A stretch of DNA of 64,000 nucleotides from DSWT01 sp036845725. Lineage in GTDB: Bacteria; Chloroflexota; Anaerolineae; B4-G1; SLSP01. The stretch is taken from contig DAIUDK010000010.1 of the NCBI GenBank assembly GCA_036845725.1, positions 1-64,000 of the forward strand. The letters run 5' to 3'. Both the position numbers and the translations under genes were made by a program. Positions within the stretch are counted from its first letter, which is position 1; each line of letters begins with the position of its first letter. Shown here piece after piece: positions 22,849-31,766 of the stretch. Below the pieces are notes generated by a model that saw only the letters and a program-made list of their open reading frames with translations, had not been told where the DNA came from and ran no database searches.

Positions 22849-25113
22849 TCAGGCCAGGTCGTGACGCGGGGCGGCTTGCGCCGCGGTCGGGGCGACTTTC
22901 AGCCGCACCGCCGGGTCGCCAATGACGACGTAGCCGCGCGCGTCGTGGTTGGCCGTCCACAGTTCCGTCAATTGGTAATCGTTGGGTTCGATGATCGATT
23001 CGAATGCCGCCGTCAGCTCCGTCGCCAGCGCGGCATGACGGACATCGAAGTGATCCATCGCCGCGCCGACGGGGTAGCCGTGCAGCAGACGATCCACCGT
23101 GCTCTCGAAGACGGCCAGGTGTTCATCGCGACGCGGTTCGCCCAGGCCCACACGCTGCTCCGGTCCCAGGTACGAAAGGCTCCACACGCGCTCGATGTGC
23201 CCGATGACCGCCAGCGCCCCACCCTGCGCCAGGCTCAACATCGCCTTGGGCAGCGCGGCGACAAAGGGTTGCTCGGCGATCACTTCGCCTTTGTCCATAT
23301 ACGCCTGGCGGTAATAATCATCGATCTTCGGCGTGCCCGCGCCGTAGCAGGCGAACAGGAAAGCGATCGTGCCCAACAGGTTCGCATCCTCGTGCGCGGC
23401 CAGCACATCGCCAGAGAGGTAGTATTCGGGCACAACCTGTTTTTCATCGGGGCCTTGCCAATCGGCGCAGACCAACGCGCCCTGGTTGGCCCGCTGCTTC
23501 AGATCGTCGGGATCGAACTGCATCCCGTGGCTGGCGGTGAAGAGCAGGGCCGGCGCTTTGTCGCGGTTCAGCACGTCCAACAGCTTCGCACGCGTCGTCT
23601 GTTCAGAAGGGATAACGGTGACGTTCCAATCGGGGAAGGAGGCAGCATCGCTCGAACGCGCCACCGCGATCCGTTTTTCCAGACGCTCGGCGACGGGTTT
23701 GACGAGGTGCTGCGCGCTGAGCTTCGTGGCTTCGTCCCCCTGATTGAAAACAGGGAAGAAGACAACGTCGGGTGGCAAGAGGAAATCGTCCCGTTCCGCC
23801 GCCACGACGCTGCGAGCGTAAGCCTGATAGCCCTCGATGTCGTCAAAATCGATGCGCCCGACGGCGTACTGCACGTCCAGCCCGTATTGGAACTCGAAGG
23901 GGATTTCCTCCGGGCTGCCGACGAGCAGCAGATAATAGGGCACGCCGGTCTCTTTAGGATTGGCGGGTTGCGAAGGCTCCGTCCCGTACCGGCGCAGGAA
24001 CGCGCGCGCGTCCTCGCGGGGACGATACCCCGCACCGCCGGTGTAGACTTTGTACAACGTCCCGGCCTGCTGCTCCCGCAACGCGAGTAACGGGTGCAGA
24101 GCCGTCTGAATCGCCGCCAACCGCTCCGGCGGCATCGCCGTGGGGAAGATGACGCCCCATCCGGCCTCGTCGAGCTTAAGCGGGTCGGCCCAGGGGACCA
24201 GGCCCATCCGCGCGGTCGGGCCGAGCAAGACACCCAGCCACGCCTTCAACGCAGCGAGCAGCGCCCCCCAATCCACCTGCGCTGTGCTACCGGCCTGCAC
24301 GATTGGCGACAGATTGCGCTCCAGGATGTCGATGAGCGTGGGCCACGCGATCGACTTCCATAGCCGTGGCGTGGGATCGAGATCGTGAATGAGGTTGGTA
24401 TGCCAATCGCAGCCTGTGTTGGGCAATTCCTGCAATTTGGTCACCAGTTGTCTGATCGAGTCGGTGACGATGCTGCTGCTCTCGCGCAGCGCTCTGAGCG
24501 ACTCAATCGGTAGTTCGCGGAGTTGTTGGCACAGCTTCGCCAGCCATACTGCGCGCGCCGCGGGTGTGGACTCCAATATCAGCGCTTGCTCCGGGCTGAG
24601 GAAGTCCATGGTGATCGCCAGACCTTCGTGCTGAATCCGCTGGCTGAGGCTCTGCCGGTAATTGCCGGCCTCGTCGGTCTTCTGCGGCAGGAGCAATTCC
24701 CGCAACTCCTGGTTTCCCAGGCCCTTTCGGAGAAACGCTCTGACGATCTTCTCGACTTCTTGCGGTGTGTCCACTTCCAGTTTGCGCGCCAACTCCTGGA
24801 CGTTTCCCTCGCCGGCGGCTTCTGCGCCCAGGATCGTCGTCAACAGGTGCCGCGCCAGCGCTTCAATCCACGCTTCACGCGAAAGGCCCTGCCCGACCAG
24901 ACACGCCAGGCTTTGCGCGGTGAGGAAGTTCACGATCTCCACGACTTTGTCGGTGTTCTTTAGCGCCTGCTCAAGCTGCGTGACGAGTGTTTTTTCCCGC
25001 TTTCGATCCGCCCAAATGTGATCAGCTAATTCCTGGGCCGTCTTGGGCGGCATCCCATAGCTGCCGTCGGATTTGAGGCCATTGAAATACAATTTGTCCG
25101 TTGTCTCGCTCAT
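22849..25113 (-). CDS. caspase-fold (C25-like) cysteine protease with helical N-terminal region
   Basis: 754 residues, paralogous to the neighbouring protease. Residues about 9-24 hold NGLKSDGSYGMPP, the same N-terminal motif. A mostly helical region (35-310) of unknown fold follows, with repeated Leu/Glu-rich helices. The core (about 325-754) has GWGVIFPTAM, LLVGSPEEIPFEFQYGLDV, the likely catalytic His in LLFTASHGM (about 528) and Cys in LFACYGAGTP (about 588), GALAVIGHIERVW and VIGDPAVRLKV. It lacks the C-terminal shared domain of its paralogue. ATG 25113 overlaps the upstream stop (ATGA), with GGAGG seven bases before. Cytoplasmic; target unknown. Confidence 0.75.
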   Translation of the reverse strand: MSETTDKLYFNGLKSDGSYGMPPKTAQELADHIWADRKREKTLVTQLEQALKNTDKVVEIVNFLTAQSLACLVGQGLSREAWIEALARHLLTTILGAEAAGEGNVQELARKLEVDTPQEVEKIVRAFLRKGLGNQELRELLLPQKTDEAGNYRQSLSQRIQHEGLAITMDFLSPEQALILESTPAARAVWLAKLCQQLRELPIESLRALRESSSIVTDSIRQLVTKLQELPNTGCDWHTNLIHDLDPTPRLWKSIAWPTLIDILERNLSPIVQAGSTAQVDWGALLAALKAWLGVLLGPTARMGLVPWADPLKLDEAGWGVIFPTAMPPERLAAIQTALHPLLALREQQAGTLYKVYTGGAGYRPREDARAFLRRYGTEPSQPANPKETGVPYYLLLVGSPEEIPFEFQYGLDVQYAVGRIDFDDIEGYQAYARSVVAAERDDFLLPPDVVFFPVFNQGDEATKLSAQHLVKPVAERLEKRIAVARSSDAASFPDWNVTVIPSEQTTRAKLLDVLNRDKAPALLFTASHGMQFDPDDLKQRANQGALVCADWQGPDEKQVVPEYYLSGDVLAAHEDANLLGTIAFLFACYGAGTPKIDDYYRQAYMDKGEVIAEQPFVAALPKAMLSLAQGGALAVIGHIERVWSLSYLGPEQRVGLGEPRRDEHLAVFESTVDRLLHGYPVGAAMDHFDVRHAALATELTAAFESIIEPNDYQLTELWTANHDARGYVVIGDPAVRLKVAPTAAQAAPRHDLA

Positions 25114-28100
25114 TGCTGTTCCTCCACATTCGCAATTTGCACTTCTGGAACACCCTCAACGTACACTTTCGTCAAGGCCCACACGTCTTCAAAACGGACC
25201 AGATAACGGCGAATGGTGCGATCCCACGAACCGCTCGCCAGATGCTTGCCATCCGGGCTGAAGGACACGCTCCACACCAGGTCGGTGTGCCCGCCCAATT
25301 CGGCGACGAGGATAGGCTCGTGCTTGGGGAAATCCGTAAGCTGCCAGATCCGCACGCGCCCATCCCGCGCGCCCGTCGCCAGGTAGCCGTTTCCCTCTGC
25401 ATAGTGAGGGCTGAACGCCACACTGTACACCAACACGTCGTTGGGATGATGCAGCGGCGTTTTCAACGCCGTCGTCAGCGTCTCGGTGCTCCAGATGCGT
25501 GCGGTCCCGTCCCATGCAGCCGAGGCCAGGTAACGACCATCCGGACTGAACGCCAGGCCCATCACGTAGATCCCCAAATGATCGGTGAAGGTGACGACCG
25601 GCGTCACGTGAATGGGGTTTCCCGCTGTGGGAGGATCAACACGCCATAGTCTGACACTGGCTCCGTAGGTAGTAGATGCGTGGCCGGTGGCGATCCAACG
25701 TCCATCCGGGCTATAAGCCACGTTCTGCACATACCCAGGGGACCTACGGCCTGGAACAACCAATTCGGCCTCGGCGCTCCACGTAGCCGTATTCCAGAGG
25801 ATACCTCGATGATCGTCGCCGCCGGTCACGAGATAGCGCCCATCGCCGCTGAACTCGGCGTCTTCGACATCCGCGGTGTGCCCATCCAGCACGGCGATGG
25901 GCGTCGATGCGGTCTGATCCCACACGTAGGCGCGGTCATCCTCCGCGCACGTGACCAAATACTGCCCATCTGGGCTGTATGCCAGATTCCAAATCGTCCC
26001 ACCGGTCGGCCCCAGCGTGCGCACCGTCGCGCCGGTCCGCACATCCCAGATGCGCACAACGCCCGCGCCATCGCCGGAGGCCAGATGCACACCGTCTGGA
26101 CTGTACGCCATCCCCCGCACGCGCGCCTCGTGTCCGCTAAGCGTGGTCAGTCCCTGACTGGCGACGAAGCCCTGATTCCACACGCGCAATGTGCGGTCCT
26201 GCGTTCCGGCGACTAGAAAGCGGTTGTCCGGGCTGAAGGCGACCGCGGTCACCAGATTCCGGGGACCGGAGAGCAGCGTGAGCAGGGCATTGGGATTGCG
26301 CGCCATCACGTCCCACACGCGCACGGTCAAATCGCGCGAGCCGGAGATGAGATAGCGCCCATCTGCACTGAAGGCGATGTTTTCCACTCCGGAGGTATGA
26401 CCGGTCAACGTGAGCAGTTCCTGCCCAGTGTGCGGATTCCAGATACGGATCGTTTTATCAGCCGAAGCCGAGGCCAGGATATCCTCGGCAGGACTATACG
26501 CGACGGAATTCACTGCGGCGGTGTGGCCGCGCAGGGTGCGCGCAAGGTTGGCAGTCACGCTGCCGGGCGCATCAGGGGTGAGCGCCCAGATATACACCGC
26601 GCCGTCGAAGGAGCCGCCCGCCAGATAATACGGTTCGTAGATCGGGCGCGCGGCGTTGCGCAAAGGCCGGGGATCGAAGGCGACGCCTCTCACCCGCGCG
26701 GTCGGGTCGGTGAGTGTGAGCACAGCGGACGCCAACACCGTATTGCCGCGCGTTGCCAATTGCCACACGCGGACGATGCCATCCGTCATACCGCTGGAAT
26801 AGTCGCGCCACGCCCTATCGTAATCACCGCCGGTCGCCAGATAGTAGCCATCCGAACTGAAGGCGACAGCATAAATGTCGTCGAACACGCCAGTAGGCGT
26901 CGGGACTTCGAGCCAGTCCAACCACTGCCCGCTGTTCACATCGAGCAGACCCACGTTACCGATTTTCGCTTTGCTGTTGTCCCCTCCCGCCGCCAGCACC
27001 CGCCCATCGGGACTGAGCGCCAGAGAAAAGGTTGCGCCCCGCGTCTCATAGGTGGTGGCTGCAACCAACCGGTTCCCCTGCTGCGCCCACACCTGAACCT
27101 GACCCACGTCGTTACCTGCATAAAGATAACGGCCATCGGCGCTATAGATGACGCTATATGGATTACCGGGCAATCCCTCGATCATCTGCGCGGGATAGAA
27201 ATCCACCAACGCCTGACGCAGCGCGCTCTGTGCCCGAAAAGTGTCGATCTCGCCGAGCAAGGGACGCCACAACGGCGTGGCGGCATCGCGGTAGTTTGGA
27301 TCGCCGAGCAGCACGCCCTTGCGCGCCTGGAGGATGCTGTTGATCTGATCGTTCTCCATGGAATAGGCCAGCGCGTCCGCCGCCGCCTCGCGGGAACGGG
27401 CCACCATGCGGTTGCGTTCCGCTTGCCACGCCAGGAACGTGATCAAGGCCAGTATCACAACGCCGAGCACCGCCGCCAAAATCTGCAAAGCTCGCCGTCG
27501 CCGGAATGTCTGCTGCGCCAGCCGGCTGGCCTGCACGAACTCGCGCTCGTAAGGTTCGGCGTCGAGAGGATGTGCCTCGACCCAGTGGATAGCATCGTCC
27601 AGCGCCGCGCCCCGAAAGAGCAAGCCCGCTTCCTTCGTCGTTTGCCAACTTTTGGCCGTGATACGCAGCGGCGTCTGGCGCTTGGCCTCCCAGCCCCGGT
27701 TGGAGCTGAGGATCGGCGCGATCAGCCGGTCGTGGGATAGCTCGTACCAGCGCGCGCCCGCCCGCACCTCCGAGCGGATGATGTAGTTGCGACTGAGCAC
27801 GTCGACGGCGGCGTTGGGCAATGTGCCGGTGGTCTCCGGGCCGCGCAACACCAGGCCGCGCGTCTGCATCGGCGTGATCAACTCGTTGCCGAACCAGCGC
27901 CGCACCTGTTTCTGGCTGACGCCGGTCTGTTCCTGCGCCACATCCAGCGCGCTGCGGTAGAAATCGATCAGCGCCCGGTCGACGTGCCCGTGCTCTTCGA
28001 CTTCAGCCCACTGAATGGTTTTGTCTTCTTGATCCGGCAGGTTCTCCCACAGACGGCTGCACACCACCTGCAACTGCACCGGCTCCACGAACGGGCCGAT

Positions 28101-28874
28101 CGTGGTGGCCTCCGTACTTTCGTCGTCCGGCCTGCGCTGTACGCGGATGCGGCGCAGATCGTCGACCAGCCGCTCGGCCACGCCTTCGTCGAAGCGGATG
28201 TCCTGAGATAGCGCGGGTTGGACAATCGCCTCCAGCGCACCCTCCGGTCCGAGGAGTTCCATGCGGAAACGCGCGCGCAAGCGTTTGGGGAACAGCGCCA
28301 CGTAGGGATCGAGTTCCGCCAGATAATCCTCGCGCATCGCAAAGAGGACGCCCATACCGGGCAGCGCTTCCAACGCATCGCGCACCTGGATGAAGAAGCC
28401 CCCGGCGTCTTGCCAACGGTCGCGGTGGGTGGTGAACAGTTCCTCGAACTGATCGACGATGAGGAGGAACGGCGCGTCCCCTTCGCCCTCGGTATCGGGA
28501 CGTTGGTAGAGCGCCTGCAGGAACGAGGTCAGCGTGTGGCCGTGGAGGCGTTCCGGCGTCACAGTCTCGCCCGCCAGCGACATCAGCACGCTGCACACGA
28601 AAGCGTTGCCCACGGCGTCCTGCGCAACGCCGGGCGGCGGATCACTGCTGACGCGCGCCACGGGCAACACGCAGAAGCCCTCTTTTTCCAATGCCGGGAT
28701 CACCTGGGCATTGAGCAGCGAGGTCTTGCCCGCGCCGGATTTGGCGTAGAAGAGGACGGTGCGTTCAGCGAGCAACAGCGCGAGCAGGTCGCGCGCCTCG
28801 CGATTACGACCGAAGAACTTGCCCTGATCCCCGCGTTCGTAAGGGCGCGGGCCGACGTAGGGATTGTTTTTCAC
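25110..28874 (-). CDS. nSTAND NTPase with transmembrane segment and 14 WD40 repeats
   Basis: 1254 residues. It starts with NPYVGPRPYERGDQGKFFGR, typical of nSTAND1 NTPases. The P-loop is AKSGAGKTS (first Gly replaced by Ala) and Walker B is LLIVDQFEELF. A winged-helix part ends in YELSHDRLIAPIL. A transmembrane helix lies at about 463-484 (ILAAVLGVVILALITFLAW). The rest consists of 14 WD40 repeats ('VAFSPDGRYLAS...VRVW'), enough for two seven-blade propellers. The fold suggests a signal-sensing switch that assembles on ligand binding and activates effectors. GTG 28874 overlaps the upstream stop as GTGA; a TTG at 28892 is less likely. Confidence 0.85.
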   Translation of the reverse strand: MKNNPYVGPRPYERGDQGKFFGRNREARDLLALLLAERTVLFYAKSGAGKTSLLNAQVIPALEKEGFCVLPVARVSSDPPPGVAQDAVGNAFVCSVLMSLAGETVTPERLHGHTLTSFLQALYQRPDTEGEGDAPFLLIVDQFEELFTTHRDRWQDAGGFFIQVRDALEALPGMGVLFAMREDYLAELDPYVALFPKRLRARFRMELLGPEGALEAIVQPALSQDIRFDEGVAERLVDDLRRIRVQRRPDDESTEATTIGPFVEPVQLQVVCSRLWENLPDQEDKTIQWAEVEEHGHVDRALIDFYRSALDVAQEQTGVSQKQVRRWFGNELITPMQTRGLVLRGPETTGTLPNAAVDVLSRNYIIRSEVRAGARWYELSHDRLIAPILSSNRGWEAKRQTPLRITAKSWQTTKEAGLLFRGAALDDAIHWVEAHPLDAEPYEREFVQASRLAQQTFRRRRALQILAAVLGVVILALITFLAWQAERNRMVARSREAAADALAYSMENDQINSILQARKGVLLGDPNYRDAATPLWRPLLGEIDTFRAQSALRQALVDFYPAQMIEGLPGNPYSVIYSADGRYLYAGNDVGQVQVWAQQGNRLVAATTYETRGATFSLALSPDGRVLAAGGDNSKAKIGNVGLLDVNSGQWLDWLEVPTPTGVFDDIYAVAFSSDGYYLATGGDYDRAWRDYSSGMTDGIVRVWQLATRGNTVLASAVLTLTDPTARVRGVAFDPRPLRNAARPIYEPYYLAGGSFDGAVYIWALTPDAPGSVTANLARTLRGHTAAVNSVAYSPAEDILASASADKTIRIWNPHTGQELLTLTGHTSGVENIAFSADGRYLISGSRDLTVRVWDVMARNPNALLTLLSGPRNLVTAVAFSPDNRFLVAGTQDRTLRVWNQGFVASQGLTTLSGHEARVRGMAYSPDGVHLASGDGAGVVRIWDVRTGATVRTLGPTGGTIWNLAYSPDGQYLVTCAEDDRAYVWDQTASTPIAVLDGHTADVEDAEFSGDGRYLVTGGDDHRGILWNTATWSAEAELVVPGRRSPGYVQNVAYSPDGRWIATGHASTTYGASVRLWRVDPPTAGNPIHVTPVVTFTDHLGIYVMGLAFSPDGRYLASAAWDGTARIWSTETLTTALKTPLHHPNDVLVYSVAFSPHYAEGNGYLATGARDGRVRIWQLTDFPKHEPILVAELGGHTDLVWSVSFSPDGKHLASGSWDRTIRRYLVRFEDVWALTKVYVEGVPEVQIANVEEQQ

Positions 28875-30913
28875 CGGTTCGCCGCCTCCCAATATTCCCG
28901 CAATTCCGCCACAAACTGCAACACCGTGCCCACGTACACGTTGATGTCGTTGCCCTGGAAGTAGCTGTGCATAAATTCGTGGACGGCGGGCAGGTCGTCA
29001 TCCAGCACGTCGTCCGGCTCAAGCTGCACGCCGACGTGTTTGAAGCGGCGGCGCTGTTGCTGCGGCGCGATCAAACCGCGCAGCAGCACGCGGAAGCCCC
29101 AATCGTTGAGCCGGTAGCCGAGGAATATCAACGAGCTGTTCGCCAACGCCGCCCAGATGCAGGGGTGGATGCGCTTCATATCCGCCGCGATGTTGGTGGT
29201 GAATTCCATGTGGGCGTCTTCGGTGAGCACGATCGAGGCAACTTCCTCTTCATTGCCGAACAGGTGGTAGACCAGCGGTCGCTCCGGCGTCGGCGTGTAG
29301 TTGGGATCGTCGTCGAAGATTGAGGGCAACCCATCGAGCATCTCGTTCCAACGGCAAATTTCGCGTACGGGCTGCTTGCCCTGCGCCTTGAGCGCCTCGG
29401 TCATGAAATTGTCCGGGTTGGTCGTCAGGTAGAGGGGCAAGTCGAGGCTTGCCAGCGTCGCGTGAACGTCGTGGGGGCTGCCGGCGGTCAACGTTTGCCA
29501 GCCGATCATGTGAACCAGTTCCGTCAGGCCGTCATACCGAAATCCGGCGCGCAGCGGTTCCGGGACGCGCTGCTCGACCATTTTTCGCATCGCTTCCAGC
29601 AGCTCGAAGCGCGGGAAATCCTCGCCCTGGCTGATCGCCATATATTGCGCCAGGCCGACCGGGTTGGTTTTATCGGAAAAGGGATAGCCATACTCGGCGG
29701 CCCAGGCGCGGGCAACGTCGGTGGGATCGGGCAGCCATTGTGCCCGCGCGCGCGGCCCAATAATGGGCGTGCACTTGCCCGTCTGGATGTATTTGATCAG
29801 GCCGGTCCAAAAGATGCGCGGATTGCGGTCGCCGAGCATTTCGCCGCGCGCGTCGGCCTCCGCACCCCACAGTTGGCCGGATTCCAGCCGTGTGAGCAGC
29901 ACCGGCACAGCAGCGTCGGGCCGTCCGGCAGTCAGCAGCGTGCTGCGCGCTTCGTTGAGAGCGCGATCCACCTGCCCGTGCTGGGCCAGCCGCCCGTAGA
30001 AGACGCTGTTGAGCTTGCGCGCTGACTCAATGCTGACGAAGTCCTGCATCGCCACGACGGCGGGGACGCCCACAGCGACGAGCTTCGGTCCCAGGCCGAG
30101 AAAGGCGTCAGCAGTGCTGCGGACGGCGCTCTGGCACGCCGCCAGGAAGACCAACTGCGGGCGCGTGTCCTGCCGGGCCAGCATCGAGACCAACGCGTCG
30201 TCGGTGACGAGATGCGCGTGCCCCGAATCGTCTTGCATGTAGAGCACAGCCTGCTCGCGGCGAGCGTTGTACGCGCCGTGGCCGACGAAATGCAGCACCG
30301 TATAGCCCTCGCGCAGCGCCGCTTCCAGCCGTTCCAGCGTGATCGGCGGTTCGAGGTAAGTCACGTCGAGCGTGTAGCCGTCAGCGCCCGCGCTGTTCGC
30401 CACGGCATCCAACGTCGCGCGCTCCTGCGTCACAGCGAGTGACGGCAGCCCATACGCCGCTTCGAGATCGTCGGGGTTAGCAATCGCCGCCAGGACACGA
30501 ATGGTGCGGCCTTCCAATGCGCCGCGCCAGGGCAACTTCACCGGTAGAAAGCGGGAGAAGGGCGTGTCGGCGCTGGCGGAGAGGACCTTGCCTTCGTCTT
30601 GCAGCAGTTCCCACGGCAAGGTATGCAGTTCCGCCGCGCCCGCTTCGATCCACAGGCGGATGCGCCGCTGCGGAGCCTGTCCGCGGGCCTCGATCCACGC
30701 CTCGCGCACGGCAGGATCGGCCAGAAGTAGCTCGCGCAGCGCCAGCCCGTCGGCAGCGGGATCGCCACCGGGCGTCCAGCCGGCCAAGTCCGCCGCAAGA
30801 TACCCACGCGGGAAGACCTGGTGGCGTCCCAGGGTGATTTCGACCGGATAACCTGCATCCTGCCGAGGGAAGATGCGCAGTTGGAGGTCTACATCTGTGT
30901 TGTGATTCGTCAT
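28871..30913 (-). CDS. CHAT protease-SIR2-like NADase fusion
   Basis: 680 residues. The N-terminal CHAT (caspase-like) domain has LPWELLQD, the His of HFVGHGAYN (about 210) and the Cys of FLAACQSA (about 258), then GVPAVVAMQ. The C-terminal half (about 375-680) matches SIR2-type defence domains: IIGPRARAQWLPDPTDVARAWA, LYLTTNPDNFMTEAL, VYHLFGN and LIFLGYRLNDWGFRVLL. It could combine proteolysis with NAD+ binding or cleavage; catalysis is inferred. The ATG at 30955 lies at or before the predicted transcription start, so ATG 30913 is preferred. It is the first gene of the operon. Confidence 0.8.
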   Translation of the reverse strand: MTNHNTDVDLQLRIFPRQDAGYPVEITLGRHQVFPRGYLAADLAGWTPGGDPAADGLALRELLLADPAVREAWIEARGQAPQRRIRLWIEAGAAELHTLPWELLQDEGKVLSASADTPFSRFLPVKLPWRGALEGRTIRVLAAIANPDDLEAAYGLPSLAVTQERATLDAVANSAGADGYTLDVTYLEPPITLERLEAALREGYTVLHFVGHGAYNARREQAVLYMQDDSGHAHLVTDDALVSMLARQDTRPQLVFLAACQSAVRSTADAFLGLGPKLVAVGVPAVVAMQDFVSIESARKLNSVFYGRLAQHGQVDRALNEARSTLLTAGRPDAAVPVLLTRLESGQLWGAEADARGEMLGDRNPRIFWTGLIKYIQTGKCTPIIGPRARAQWLPDPTDVARAWAAEYGYPFSDKTNPVGLAQYMAISQGEDFPRFELLEAMRKMVEQRVPEPLRAGFRYDGLTELVHMIGWQTLTAGSPHDVHATLASLDLPLYLTTNPDNFMTEALKAQGKQPVREICRWNEMLDGLPSIFDDDPNYTPTPERPLVYHLFGNEEEVASIVLTEDAHMEFTTNIAADMKRIHPCIWAALANSSLIFLGYRLNDWGFRVLLRGLIAPQQQRRRFKHVGVQLEPDDVLDDDLPAVHEFMHSYFQGNDINVYVGTVLQFVAELREYWEAANR

Positions 30914-30959
30914 ATTCCGCCTGGACTCATTCGCTGGCACTGTGTGGAGCGTCATAAAA

Positions 30960-30988
30960 AGTATAGCACAGCCTCAAAGGAAACGCAA
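30960..30988 (-). promoter_or_regulatory. promoter of the CHAT/nSTAND operon
   Basis: TTGCGT (30988-30983), a 17-base spacer and TATACT (30965-30960) on the minus strand. Transcription would begin near 30953, 40 bases before the chosen start codon. Confidence 0.7.
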
Positions 30989-31017
30989 CAAGAAATTGTA
31001 AAACGCCTATAACAAGA

Positions 31018-31049
31018 GACCTGGCATATTCATGAGAATTTGCCAGGTC
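31018..31049. terminator. hairpin between mazF-like gene and conflict operon
   Basis: A nine-base-pair stem (GACCTGGCA / TGCCAGGTC) with a 14-base loop lies after the MazF-like gene. The tail on the minus strand is only partly T-rich, so it may be a weak terminator that lets the TA pair and the operon be read together at times. Confidence 0.5.
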
Positions 31050-31111
31050 TTGCATAGTAGATACGCAATACGGTGATCTGTGGATACAATGACCGCTACT
31101 CTTCGAAAGAG

Positions 31112-31456
31112 CTACATCTCCAAAGAATTGCGGATAGCTTGCTCCAACAATCGCATAAACCGGGGCGACAACGTACCAATTTTTGTCGCCAACCGCTGTC
31201 TATCCATAGCCCGAATCTGCTCCGTAAGCGCTTTCGAATCGGCGTTAAGGCCACCTTCGCCACGAGGAAGCAAGATGTGACTCGGTGAAAGCCGGGAGAC
31301 ATTTGTGGTAACAAGCACCACAATCGCCAATTGGCTGTGCTGATTAATCGCATTGTTCGATACGACAATCACAGGTCTGGTTTTCTGAATCTCAACACCG
31401 ACAGTTGGATCCAGATTGGCCCAATAAACGTCGCCCCGCTGGATGATTTGGGTCAT
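31112..31456 (-). CDS. MazF/PemK-family mRNA interferase toxin
   Basis: 114 residues with the family pattern RGDVYWANLDPTVGVEIQKTRPVIVVSNN, followed by IVVLVTTNVSR, and the catalytic-region Ser/Thr. It probably cleaves mRNA at a short motif when free of antitoxin. Its start overlaps the antitoxin stop (ATGA), the usual order antitoxin then toxin. It lies directly upstream of the CHAT/nSTAND operon on the same strand. Confidence 0.88.
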   Translation of the reverse strand: MTQIIQRGDVYWANLDPTVGVEIQKTRPVIVVSNNAINQHSQLAIVVLVTTNVSRLSPSHILLPRGEGGLNADSKALTEQIRAMDRQRLATKIGTLSPRFMRLLEQAIRNSLEM

Positions 31457-31719
31457 AAAGCCTCATCGCAGATCGCAACATCGGCAACAGAGAAATCGGC
31501 CAACAATGCCAGTTCCTCAGCTTCTTCTTCAGGAGTACGCGCCGCGTAGTAGGCAGCGTAAGCTTGCCGGTGTTTTGATTGTTCCAACTCTTGCGCGTAC
31601 TTCTCTAACAGAAAAGTAATCAATTCCCGCGCGCTGCTGACAGTTTGCAGATCTGCCCGTTTAAGTAACACAGCGGGTAACTCAACCTGAACCATAGGCA
31701 TGGTTAACTTTGTCTCCAT
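31453..31719 (-). CDS. MazE-like antitoxin
   Basis: 88 residues. The N-terminal part (MPMVQVELPAVLLKRADL) looks like a ribbon-helix-helix DNA-binding strand and helix. The C-terminal part (YYAARTPEEEAEELALLADF) is acidic, as in toxin-binding tails. It would neutralise the MazF-like toxin and repress the pair. Start ATG 31719, GGAGG seven bases upstream. Confidence 0.8.
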   Translation of the reverse strand: METKLTMPMVQVELPAVLLKRADLQTVSSARELITFLLEKYAQELEQSKHRQAYAAYYAARTPEEEAEELALLADFSVADVAICDEAL

Positions 31720-31737
31720 TTCACAACCTCCACCTCA

Positions 31738-31766
31738 AGTATACGCGACGACACATCACACGTCAA
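31738..31766 (-). promoter_or_regulatory. promoter of the MazEF-like pair
   Basis: TTGACG (31766-31761), a 17-base spacer and TATACT (31743-31738). The -35 box overlaps the stop codon of glgX. The start codon lies 19 bases after the -10 box. Confidence 0.7.

Noticed and set aside
22861..24090. 409-codon plus-strand open frame
   Set aside because: Antisense to the second caspase-fold protease, Arg-rich and without recognisable features.
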